Positions 27,553 to 35,405 of a stretch of DNA of 64,000 nt are shown one piece after another (positions within the stretch are counted from its first letter, which is position 1; each line of letters opens with the position of its first letter). The position numbers were made by a program, and so were the translations under genes. The stretch comes from UBA5069 sp964560495 (GTDB lineage: Bacteria > Chloroflexota > Anaerolineae > Caldilineales > Caldilineaceae). Where the stretch lies: the NCBI GenBank assembly GCA_964560495.1, contig CAZLMM010000012.1, forward strand, positions 51,574 through 115,573, in the 5' to 3' direction. The notes below the pieces were generated by a model that ran no database searches, was not told where the DNA came from, and was given only the letters and a program-made list of their open reading frames with translations.

Positions 27553-28398
27553 ATGCTGCGACAAATATCCCTGGTGGTATTGAGCCTGAGCGTTATTCTC
27601 GCGCTGGCGGCGTGTGGCGCTGGCGGCGGCCAGGAAACGCCTGCGCCCGCGCCCGTGCAGACAGCGGCGGCAGTGCAAGAAGCAGCCTCTCAACTGGCGT
27701 TGGTCGGCACCGCATGGGAAGTGGAATCCATCGGCGAACCCGGCAATGATGTAGCTGTTCTACCTGGCACGCAATTGACGGTCAATTTTTTGGTTGATCG
27801 CTACGCCGGGACGAGCGGCTGCAACTGGTTCTTGGGAACCTACAGCGTCGATGAGAGCAGTTTGGTCATGTATCCGCCGGCTGAATCGGGCTTGCAGTGC
27901 GAACCAGTCGAGATCATGAACCAGGAAAGCATGTATATGAGCGCGCTGATCAACGTGACGAGTTACCGGATGGAGGGCGCGAAGCTGCTTGCCTTCACCG
28001 TAGAAGATCAGCAACTTCTAACATTGATCCCAGCTCAGGAGACGCCGCTGGAAGGCAGCGTATGGGATTTGAAGTTCGTCGCGGAGGATACGGTCTGGGA
28101 ACCGCTGATTCCTGGAACGAAAATCACCCTGCGGATTGAGGGCGACCGGCTGACCGGCTCGGCGGGCTGCAACGAATACTCCGCCACAGTGCAACATACT
28201 GAAGCCGGCGATCTCAGTCTTGAAAACCTCACAGTCGGCGGCAATGTCTGCAATGAGCCTCAGGGCGTCATGGACCAAGAGGCCGCCTATCTTGCCATGT
28301 TGCCCAATGTGCATGGTTTCATCAAGCTAGGTGGTACGCTTGGCTTACAAGACGTGCCCGACGATGCTCAGCTATTGTACGGCGTTGAACCCGACTGA
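27553..28398 (+). CDS. META-domain (HslJ-like) lipoprotein with two META repeats
   Basis: The 281-residue product has a signal peptide with lipobox ALAAC (Cys21), so it is probably lipid-anchored outside the membrane. A Pro/Ala-rich linker follows. Two META domains occupy about 50-150 and 165-275: LVGTAWEVESI with TSGCNWFLGTYSV, then LEGSVWDLKFV with GSAGCNEYSATV. The GCN motif in each is the typical META signature. HslJ-type proteins are linked to heat or antibiotic stress, but the molecular role is not known. It follows the 73-residue gene closely. Confidence 0.87.
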   Translation: MLRQISLVVLSLSVILALAACGAGGGQETPAPAPVQTAAAVQEAASQLALVGTAWEVESIGEPGNDVAVLPGTQLTVNFLVDRYAGTSGCNWFLGTYSVDESSLVMYPPAESGLQCEPVEIMNQESMYMSALINVTSYRMEGAKLLAFTVEDQQLLTLIPAQETPLEGSVWDLKFVAEDTVWEPLIPGTKITLRIEGDRLTGSAGCNEYSATVQHTEAGDLSLENLTVGGNVCNEPQGVMDQEAAYLAMLPNVHGFIKLGGTLGLQDVPDDAQLLYGVEPD

Positions 28399-28517
28399 TT
28401 TTTTTCTATTTGCCACAGACGCCAACTTGTGTAAAATACTCCCACAACTGAATCAACGGAACATCGGCCGCAAGACTTGCATTGTAGAGTGAGTTGACCG
28501 CAACGTTCGCAATTGAC

Positions 28518-28545
28518 AAACGGGGTTTCCACAGAAGCCCCGTTT
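28518..28545 (+). terminator. GC-rich hairpin between the META gene and the next gene
   Basis: Arms 28518-28528 and 28535-28545 form an 11 bp stem with one G-U pair and a 6-base loop. It lies 120 bases after the META stop and 64 bases before the next start, so it may be a terminator or a leader structure. Confidence 0.45.
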
Positions 28546-28609
28546 CCACATACTGTTCATTGCGCAACTCATGGAACGGCAACTTGCTCACCTATCGAAA
28601 GGAACAGCC

Positions 28610-29353
28610 ATGACCGAAGTCAGCTCATTTCATGTGGGAGAGACCTTGTACGAGTTTGTCCGCTTTGGCGAAGTGGCAGAGACCACCACCCAGTTCCTCT
28701 CGCTCAATTTGCAGTACAACACCGCGCCCGGCGTGCGACCCACTGCTCAGCGGCGCGCCAGCGTCAGCCAGGTGGAACAGATGGTGCTTCAGCAAGCGCG
28801 GGATTACGTCTCCGGTGTGCGTGAGGGGTTTGTTCTCAGCCTGCGCACAAAACAGGTGACCCGGCGCAGCGAGCTGCGCTATCTGTTGGACAAGGTGCTC
28901 GTTGATTGGACGGCGCTCAGTCGCGAATTGGGTCTGGAGGAGTTTCTGACGTCGTCGCCCTTGTCGGATACTCCAGACGACACAGCCGCCGGTCTGCCTG
29001 CGCCGCCCATCGAACTCGAACAATTACGCAGCCAGCTTTTGGCCTTTGGTATGGCGGCCGCTGCGCTGGGGTTGTTGCCGACCACGCCAGCCGAACGCAT
29101 TACCTTTCCGCTGAGCCTCAGCGATCCACCCACCTACGCCGACATCCGCGCGCCCAACACGCCCGGCGAGATGCTGCAACGCATTGAAGAAATCGAAGAG
29201 ACGCTTTGGCAGCTCATGGCCGGCGATGCGCAAGAGCTCGCCCAACGGCGCTATGGCCCACTTCGTCGCACCTATGGCTTTTTCGAGGTGAGCGCGCATC
29301 TGGCCCGGCGCGAGACCGAACGTTTTGGGGTGAAGAAGCGGTCAATCTGGTGA
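28610..29353 (+). CDS. Unknown protein, mostly helical
   Basis: The ATG at 28610 (MTEVSSFHVGE) follows GAAAGGAACAGCC. The 247-residue product is soluble and I do not recognise a family. The N-terminal part has EFVRFGEVAETTTQFLSLN; a helical part contains VEQMVLQQARDYVSGVREG and LRTKQVTRRSELRYLL; the C-terminal part contains MLQRIEEIEETLWQLMAGD and QRRYGPLRRTYGFFEV. It might be a DNA-binding or adaptor protein, but nothing shows this directly. It is in the same direction as its neighbours but has a hairpin upstream. Confidence 0.6.
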   Translation: MTEVSSFHVGETLYEFVRFGEVAETTTQFLSLNLQYNTAPGVRPTAQRRASVSQVEQMVLQQARDYVSGVREGFVLSLRTKQVTRRSELRYLLDKVLVDWTALSRELGLEEFLTSSPLSDTPDDTAAGLPAPPIELEQLRSQLLAFGMAAAALGLLPTTPAERITFPLSLSDPPTYADIRAPNTPGEMLQRIEEIEETLWQLMAGDAQELAQRRYGPLRRTYGFFEVSAHLARRETERFGVKKRSIW

Positions 29354-29412
29354 GCCGATGGTATGATGCGTCGTGATTGATCGTTCAGCGCCCACCCAGA
29401 GGATTCATCCAG

Positions 29413-29446
29413 AGGTGACAGTCACTTCACAAAGTGACTGTCACCT
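29413..29446. repeat. Perfect 15 bp inverted repeat upstream of SufE
   Basis: Arms 29413-29427 and 29432-29446 (AGGTGACAGTCACTT and its complement) enclose a 4-base loop. No T-run follows. It is 27 bases upstream of the SufE start codon and could be a repeat element or an operator. Confidence 0.65.
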
Positions 29447-29472
29447 GAGAAAGCGCAAAGGTAGTATTGAAT

Positions 29473-29922
29473 ATGGATGAAGTGACTTTCGAGGACAAAT
29501 TGGCAGCCTGCCCGCCTCGCTTGCAGGAAATCATCACCGACTTCCGCGAGGCCACCCCACGCGAACGGCTTGAGTATTTGCTGGAATATGCCATGGAGTT
29601 ACCCGACCTTCCCGAGCGACTGGAGGCAAGGCGCGACGCAATGGAACAGGTGCACGAGTGCCAGACGCCGGTCTTCTTGCACACGGAACTGCACGACGGC
29701 TATGTCAACTTTTTTCTTGACATTCCGCGCGAGTCGCCCACGGTGCGCGGCTATGCCGCCATTCTCGTTGACGGCTTTGAACAGGCGACGCCCCATCAGG
29801 TGCTCGCTGTGCCCGAAGATGTCTACCTCATGTTGGGGTTGCAAGAGGCCATCACGCCGCAGCGCTTGCGAGGATTGCATGCGCTGCTGGTGTATATGAA
29901 ACGGCAGGTGAGGAAATTGTAA
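29473..29922 (+). CDS. sufE: SufE-like sulfur acceptor protein
   Basis: The ATG at 29473 gives 149 residues; a TTG two codons upstream is possible. The SufE fold is shown by LQEIITDFREATPRERLEYL, then the active-site segment VHECQTPVFL, where the Cys takes sulfur from the desulfurase, and a C-terminal GLQEAITPQRLRGLHAL. SufE stimulates the cysteine desulfurase and passes persulfide on to Fe-S assembly. The canonical neighbour sequence GCQS is HECQT here. The gene stands alone from other suf genes; the cysteine desulfurase at 15709-16884 is a candidate partner. A VOC gene starts seven bases downstream. Confidence 0.88.
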   Translation: MDEVTFEDKLAACPPRLQEIITDFREATPRERLEYLLEYAMELPDLPERLEARRDAMEQVHECQTPVFLHTELHDGYVNFFLDIPRESPTVRGYAAILVDGFEQATPHQVLAVPEDVYLMLGLQEAITPQRLRGLHALLVYMKRQVRKL

Positions 29923-29928
29923 GTTGCC

Positions 29929-30789
29929 ATGTCCATTCATCCCTCTACGACAATGGGGCCGGTCGGCTTGATCGTCACCGATCTCGACCGTTCGCTCCGC
30001 TACTATCAACACAACATTGGTCTACGTCTTCTGCGCCGAGAGAATGACCGCGCCTGGTTGGGCGCCAGCGACGCGGTTTTGCTCGAACAGACCGAACAAT
30101 CCGGCGCGCGCCCGGTTCAGCGGGGACGAACCGGCCTCTACCACTTCGCGCTCCTGTTGCCCGACCGCAAGGAGCTGGCGCGCACCCTGCGTCACCTGGT
30201 CGATACACAGACCCCCCTCTCGGGAATGTCGGATCACGGCGTCAGCGAGGCGATCTATCTTTCCGACCCCGACGGTCACGGCATCGAGATCTATCGGGAT
30301 CGCCCACGCAGCGAATGGCCCCGGTCGGGCGGCGGCCTGCGCATGACTGTCGATCCGTTAGATGTGCAGGGGCTGCTGGCCGAAGTGACCAGCGGACGCG
30401 TCAGTTGGGTGGGCCTGCATCCGGCCACAATCATGGGGCATGTTCACTTGCATGTGGCCTCCCTGGCCGAGGCTGAGCATTTCTATTGCGACATGCTTGG
30501 CTTCGATCTGATGCAGCGCTTTCACGGACAGGCCAGCTTTGTCTCCGCTGGCGGCTATCACCACCATCTGGGGCTGAATACCTGGGCAGGCGTCGGCGCG
30601 CCGCCACCGCCTGATGATGCCGCCCGGCTCAATTGGTTTGAAGTGCGTCTGCCCGATGGCGCCGTCCTTGACGCAGTCGTCCAGCGTTTGGCTGGAGTCA
30701 ACATTACCGTGACCAATCAGGATGGTCACTGGGAAGCGCGCGACCCGGCCCAGAACCTGCTGCATCTGAAAATCGCTACAGATGTTTAG
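29929..30789 (+). CDS. Two-domain VOC family protein (catechol 2,3-dioxygenase-like)
   Basis: The 286-residue product contains two VOC modules, at about 9-125 and 165-283. Visible elements are MGPVGLIVTDLDRSLRYYQ, YHFALLLPDRKELA, SDPDGHGIEIYRDRP in module 1, and MGHVHLHVASLAEAEHFY, GGYHHHLGLNTWAG, DPAQNLLHLK in module 2. The His and Glu pattern in both modules resembles CatE-type extradiol dioxygenases, where Fe(II) is held by two His and one Glu. The substrate is unknown. It starts seven bases after sufE and is probably translated from the same message. The stop codon overlaps the first base of a MITE-like element. Confidence 0.85.
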   Translation: MSIHPSTTMGPVGLIVTDLDRSLRYYQHNIGLRLLRRENDRAWLGASDAVLLEQTEQSGARPVQRGRTGLYHFALLLPDRKELARTLRHLVDTQTPLSGMSDHGVSEAIYLSDPDGHGIEIYRDRPRSEWPRSGGGLRMTVDPLDVQGLLAEVTSGRVSWVGLHPATIMGHVHLHVASLAEAEHFYCDMLGFDLMQRFHGQASFVSAGGYHHHLGLNTWAGVGAPPPPDDAARLNWFEVRLPDGAVLDAVVQRLAGVNITVTNQDGHWEARDPAQNLLHLKIATDV

Positions 30790-30926
30790 GGTGTATTCAG
30801 AATTGATTCGCGGTAATTGATTCGCGGTAATTGATTCGCGGTAGGGGTATGAACGGCAGCGACAGCATTTCGCCGCCGTTCATGCCCCTACGGGTAGACT
30901 ACGCTTAGCTGATTTTGAATGCACCC
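30789..30926. mobile_element. MITE-like element with terminal inverted repeats
   Basis: The ends GGGTGTATTCAGAA (30789-30802) and TTTTGAATGCACCC (30913-30926) are inverted copies with two mismatches, and ATGTTTAG flanks both sides (30782-30789 and 30929-30936). Inside are three exact 14-bp repeats of AATTGATTCGCGGT (30801-30842) and a 17 bp inverted repeat (30841-30857 with 30875-30891). No open frame is present. Related pieces occur near 43389-43498 and 49874-49887. Confidence 0.65.
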
Positions 30927-31047
30927 AAATGTTTAGTCCAGAAAGACCCCAATCAGTCCATGGCGTTGTCATGCTGAAGGCAGTGAAGCATCCTTCCTGC
31001 TGATTGATCTACGCCCCATTGCACCCATACGATAGGACAGAATCTCC

Positions 31048-33846
31048 ATGCACAATGTCCGGCGCCTTTCATTGCTGCTGCCGTTGTCGATCTCGCTGCT
31101 GGTCATGTTTGTTGCAAGCGCATCCGGCGCACAGATTGTCTCTGTCACCCACACTTTTCAGCCCAGGATAGCTGGCTCGAACACCCGCAACGCAATCCTG
31201 ACGCGGCGTTGTCTCAACGCTCGTTTTCACTGGCTCACCGCTGAAGAGCTGACGCCGCGCCCAGCCAAGTTTGGGCCGTGGCGTTACAATCAGGCCAGCG
31301 ATGGTTGTACAGCCCACTATCCCTACATCAACATGACCAGCGAAACTGTGAAGATCTGCGTCGGCGCCAGCGATGCGACGCTCCCATCAAACGTCGATTT
31401 GTATGAGCACGACAATAACAACTGCCAGGTGTGCACCCGCAGCCAGAACGGCGCCGGTAACGCCCTGATATGCAATGAAGTTTTCAGCCTCTTTGGCCGC
31501 GTAACAGACGTTGGTGGGGAGCCTTTGGCCTGGGTGCAGATTGGGACCGGTGCAGGCCAAACGGCAGTGACTGACGCCAACGGCCACTATACCTTCTCGA
31601 ATCTTCTCAAAGGGGAATATACCCTGACGCCCTTGGGCGCCGGCGAGTCATTCAGCCCAACGATCCGCATCGTCAGCGTGGCTTCATCCTACAACGTGCG
31701 GGGACTCGATTTCACCAGTCTGCCAGCCATTGCGCCGCCGCCCACGAGCACGACTATTTTGACGGTCAGCGGTCGCATCGTGGATGCTGACGGCAGCCCC
31801 ATGGCCGGTGTGATGCTGACTGCGAGCAGCGGCGCAGTTTCAGCCAGCGATCAGGAAGGGCGCTATCTTCTTTCAGATCTGATCAGTGAGACGCTCATTA
31901 TCACCCCCACCCGGCCTGGCGTCGACTTCTCCCCGCCGTCGCGTAGGATCGAGTTGACTGCCACCGTCAATGCGATTGACTTTGCTGCTGCGAATCGCTA
32001 CTCCATCACAGGGCGCATCGTAGATGCGACGGGGGCAGGCATTCCAGACGCACAGGTGTCATGTTCGACCATCGGCGCAACATTTTTTGTGCGGAGCGAT
32101 CAGGCTGGCGTCTATCGCTGCGGCGACCTGGAACGTGGACTCCACCTGGTGGGCTTTGGCGAACGGAAAGCCGGCTGGTTTATCGTCCCGCCCGGTCGCA
32201 GCACTGTCAACTTTGCGTTGACGGCCACCGAGGGCGGCGTCGCCGGTCGCATGATCGACGCCAACAGCCGCCAACCCGTCACGGGCGCAGAAGTGATCGC
32301 TGTGGAGCCGGGTGTACGCAGCCTGAGCGCCGCCGACGGCGCCTATTCCCTGCGCCTGCCCCTGGGCGTCCACACATTGCGCGTGGCCGCGCCCGGCTAT
32401 CTTGACCTCTCGACTCCCGTCAGTGTGACTGTTGGCGTCACCAAGAGCCTGGATGTGGCGCTCAAGCCCGTGCCCGTGGATGGTTTCCGCCTGCCCTATC
32501 CGGCCGGCAGTGAATATCTCTGCTTACAGGCTAACAACCAGGATCCCACTCATCGGGGCAATTGGATTTATGCCTTCGATTTCGCTGTCCCATTGGGCAA
32601 GCCTGTTGCGGCTGCCCGCGCTGGGCGCGTCATCACTGTGGTGGATCATTACCGACTCACCTGCACCGAGAACACATCTGCCTGTCGCAATGCAGCCAAC
32701 TACATTCGCATTCGCCATGTGGACGGCACAGACACCCTCTATTACCACCTGGATTACAAGAGCGCGCTAGTGAAAGCCAGCGATTGGGTGACCGCCGGCC
32801 AGAACATTGCAACTTCAGGGAAAACCGGTCTCGTCTTGGGTCCGGTTCATCTGGATTTCTCACGCCATCGCGCCGCCGGCTGGGTGAGCATCCCGGTCTC
32901 TTTTCTGGATGTCGCTGAAAGTGACGGCAAGCCCAGACGCAACAAGCTCTACCGTTCCCAGAATCCATCCGCTGTCGAGGCCGCCGAAATCGCGGCCATG
33001 ATGGAAATGCCGCCTCAAGGCAGCGTGAGCCTGAGTGTGGCGCAGACGCGCACGCTCCAGGCGCGATTTGACCCAGTGGGCATGGCCGCCGACGTGACCG
33101 ACCTGCGCCTGGCCGAAACGCCCGAGGCGCTGGAACAGTCGGACTGGATGAGCGTCACGCCGTCGGTGGAATGGAGCGCGCCAGCGATCTTCGCCCAGTT
33201 TCGCGATGCCGCAGGGCTTGTCTCTCCGCCCATCTCCGACACACTCCTCGCCCTGGTCTACACCCCGATCACGCCAACCTTCACCGTTTCGCCAACCGTA
33301 TGCGTGGGCGATCCTCTACCCATTGAAAATCACACGACCCCCTATTGCACCCAGTGCGGCTGGCAGTGGGATTTTGGCAATGGCGTCAAGAGCAGCCAGA
33401 TCGAGCCGCTGTTCGATAACACCGGCGCCAGCTCCTTTTTCGGCTACGCCGAGCCTGGTCTCTACACGGTGACCTTGACCGTTACCAACTACTACAGCCA
33501 GAGCGCATTTTCACACTCTGTCCAGGCGTTGCCTACTCCGTCGGCCGACTTCTCGCTGTGGGGAGAGGGCGCAGCCATCACCGCCACGGCTTCCTACACC
33601 GACGCGCTCAGTTGGGCATGGCGTCTGGGCGATGAGACGGTGACAACCACCACGCCGACGCTGATTTTCGCCAACCCATTCACTGCAACGGAGAACTCAG
33701 TTCCATTTTTCATCGGCCTGACAGTGCGGTCGGCCAATGGCTGCCAGGCGAGCAGCGAACAGCTTGCTCTCGTGCAGCGCAGCTATCTGCCGATCATTAC
33801 GCAACAATCAGAAGAACAACAGCCAGGAGAGGAGACGCAGCCATGA
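31048..33846 (+). CDS. Secreted M23-type peptidase with Ig-like and PKD domains
   Basis: The 932-residue product has a signal peptide (cleavage near ASASGA). An N-terminal region with several cysteines is followed by four or five CarboxypepD_reg-like beta-sandwiches between about 155 and 475 (FGRVTDVGGEPL, NGHYTFSNLLKGEYTL, SGRIVDADGSPMAGV). An M23 (LytM-like) domain follows at about 480-630: NWIYAFDFAVPLGKP, VRIRHVDGT-like IRHVDGTDTLYYHLD and GPVHLDFSRHR. The classical HxH reads HLD here, so the second ligand His is Asp. Two PKD-like repeats occupy about 745-910. The end carries RSYLPIITQQ, one of the YLP motifs, followed by a 16-residue tail. Its stop overlaps the next start (ATGA). Confidence 0.8.
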   Translation: MHNVRRLSLLLPLSISLLVMFVASASGAQIVSVTHTFQPRIAGSNTRNAILTRRCLNARFHWLTAEELTPRPAKFGPWRYNQASDGCTAHYPYINMTSETVKICVGASDATLPSNVDLYEHDNNNCQVCTRSQNGAGNALICNEVFSLFGRVTDVGGEPLAWVQIGTGAGQTAVTDANGHYTFSNLLKGEYTLTPLGAGESFSPTIRIVSVASSYNVRGLDFTSLPAIAPPPTSTTILTVSGRIVDADGSPMAGVMLTASSGAVSASDQEGRYLLSDLISETLIITPTRPGVDFSPPSRRIELTATVNAIDFAAANRYSITGRIVDATGAGIPDAQVSCSTIGATFFVRSDQAGVYRCGDLERGLHLVGFGERKAGWFIVPPGRSTVNFALTATEGGVAGRMIDANSRQPVTGAEVIAVEPGVRSLSAADGAYSLRLPLGVHTLRVAAPGYLDLSTPVSVTVGVTKSLDVALKPVPVDGFRLPYPAGSEYLCLQANNQDPTHRGNWIYAFDFAVPLGKPVAAARAGRVITVVDHYRLTCTENTSACRNAANYIRIRHVDGTDTLYYHLDYKSALVKASDWVTAGQNIATSGKTGLVLGPVHLDFSRHRAAGWVSIPVSFLDVAESDGKPRRNKLYRSQNPSAVEAAEIAAMMEMPPQGSVSLSVAQTRTLQARFDPVGMAADVTDLRLAETPEALEQSDWMSVTPSVEWSAPAIFAQFRDAAGLVSPPISDTLLALVYTPITPTFTVSPTVCVGDPLPIENHTTPYCTQCGWQWDFGNGVKSSQIEPLFDNTGASSFFGYAEPGLYTVTLTVTNYYSQSAFSHSVQALPTPSADFSLWGEGAAITATASYTDALSWAWRLGDETVTTTTPTLIFANPFTATENSVPFFIGLTVRSANGCQASSEQLALVQRSYLPIITQQSEEQQPGEETQP

Positions 33847-35225
33847 GCAAACAATTCGACGAGATAGGTCGTCTTGCCAAGAGATTGATGGAGGAGCATG
33901 CCGTCCCAGGGGTGGTGGTGGGGGTGCTGACGGACGGAGATGTCGATGTGCAGGGTTTCGGCGTGACCAACGTCAATCACCCGCTGGATGTGACGCCGGA
34001 CACGCTTTTTCAGGTTGGCTCCATCAGCAAGACCTACACGGCCACGCTGATGATGCGCCTGGTGGAGCAGGGTCGCCTCGACCTGGATGCGCCTCTGCGT
34101 CGCTATTTGCCAGATTTCCGTGTGCGGGACGAGGAAGTCTCCGCCCAGGCAACCTGTCGCCACCTCCTCACTCACACGGCCGGCTGGGTGGGCGACCATT
34201 TCATTGATACAGGCGAAGGCGGCGACGCATTGTCCGTCTACATGCAGCGCATGACCGACCTGGAGCAGTTGGTCCCCATGGGCAAGATTCCCTCCTACTG
34301 CAACAGCGGGTTCTATGTGGCAGGTGCACTCATCGAGCGGATCACCGGCAAACTCTTCGAGTCTGCGATCCAGGAGATGTTGTTTGACCCGCTGGGATTG
34401 AAAGACACCTATCTGCGTCCGGTGGATGTGATGGTGCGTCGCTTTGCTGTCGGCCATCGTCGGGGCGAGCAGGGGCCAGAAGTTGCGACGCCGTGGCATC
34501 TGCCCCGTGCAGTCTATCCAGTGGGCGGGATCATCTGCACTGTGGGCGACCTGCTGCGCTACGCCCGCTTCCACATGGAAGATGGGCGCACAGCCAGCGG
34601 CGAGCAGCTTGTGACGCCCGAATCTATTCGCTCTATGCGCACGGTGCAGACGCCGCTGAGCGGCTGGGCTGATGGCGTGGGTTTGAGCTGGTTTTTCAAG
34701 GACTACCACGCAACCCCCACGATTCAACATAGCGGCGGCACCACCGGTCAGATTTCCTTACTGCACATTGCGCCCGAACGCCGTTTTGCCTACGCCATCG
34801 TCACCAACGGCGGCGAGGGCGGTCAGATCACACGCCAGGTGGGTGACTGGATCATGGCGGAATATCTCGGGCTGACGCGCCCGTCGCCCCAGCCTGTCGT
34901 CGCCGGACCCGAACAGCTTGCCGAACTGGCTGGCCGCTACACACGGCCATTCGCCGACGTAACGTTGGTCGTGGAGGGTGACAGGCTGAGGGCAAGCGTT
35001 GTCTACAAACAGGGCTTTCCCACCGCCGAAACGCCGCCCCCTCCGCCGCTACCGCCCTTCACCGTCGTCCTGACCGATGACGGGCAGCTTCTCTCTCTGG
35101 ACGGGCCGACCAAAGACAATACAGCGCAGATCATTCGCGATGACGCCGGCGCTATCGCCTACATCCGCTTTGGCGGACGTCTGCATCGCCGTGTGGCAAT
35201 AACCAGTCGTACGCGTGGCTCGTAA
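33843..35225 (+). CDS. Beta-lactamase-fold serine hydrolase (CubicO group)
   Basis: The 460-residue product begins inside the end of the previous gene (ATGA) with AGGAGAGGAGACGC upstream, so translation is coupled. The class C beta-lactamase-like domain (about 1-345) shows the SxxK motif in VGSISKTYTATL, the YxN motif in YCNSGFYVAG, and HSGGTTGQIS as the third motif. A C-terminal beta domain with LAELAGRYTRPFAD follows (about 355-455), common in this group. Enzymes of this group act as esterases, D-amino-acid peptidases or transesterases. No signal peptide is visible, in contrast to its secreted neighbour. Confidence 0.88.
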   Translation: MSKQFDEIGRLAKRLMEEHAVPGVVVGVLTDGDVDVQGFGVTNVNHPLDVTPDTLFQVGSISKTYTATLMMRLVEQGRLDLDAPLRRYLPDFRVRDEEVSAQATCRHLLTHTAGWVGDHFIDTGEGGDALSVYMQRMTDLEQLVPMGKIPSYCNSGFYVAGALIERITGKLFESAIQEMLFDPLGLKDTYLRPVDVMVRRFAVGHRRGEQGPEVATPWHLPRAVYPVGGIICTVGDLLRYARFHMEDGRTASGEQLVTPESIRSMRTVQTPLSGWADGVGLSWFFKDYHATPTIQHSGGTTGQISLLHIAPERRFAYAIVTNGGEGGQITRQVGDWIMAEYLGLTRPSPQPVVAGPEQLAELAGRYTRPFADVTLVVEGDRLRASVVYKQGFPTAETPPPPPLPPFTVVLTDDGQLLSLDGPTKDNTAQIIRDDAGAIAYIRFGGRLHRRVAITSRTRGS

Positions 35226-35405
35226 CCGCACCTATGTTTTTCCGTCATCTTGACCAATACACACTTGTACGAGAACCGGCTGGGAACAAGAAAGGATCGG
35301 CGAAGCAATAAGTGGCCGTCATCGTATGTTTCGAGGGAATGAGCGCCGCCGAATCGCAACCTTGCCCATCCATGCTCCGCCCCATTCCCCGAAAGGACAA
35401 CACCC

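Noticed and set aside
30801..30842. Three spaced identical 14-bp units as a possible CRISPR array
   Set aside because: The units are directly adjacent with no spacers, and no cas gene is present.
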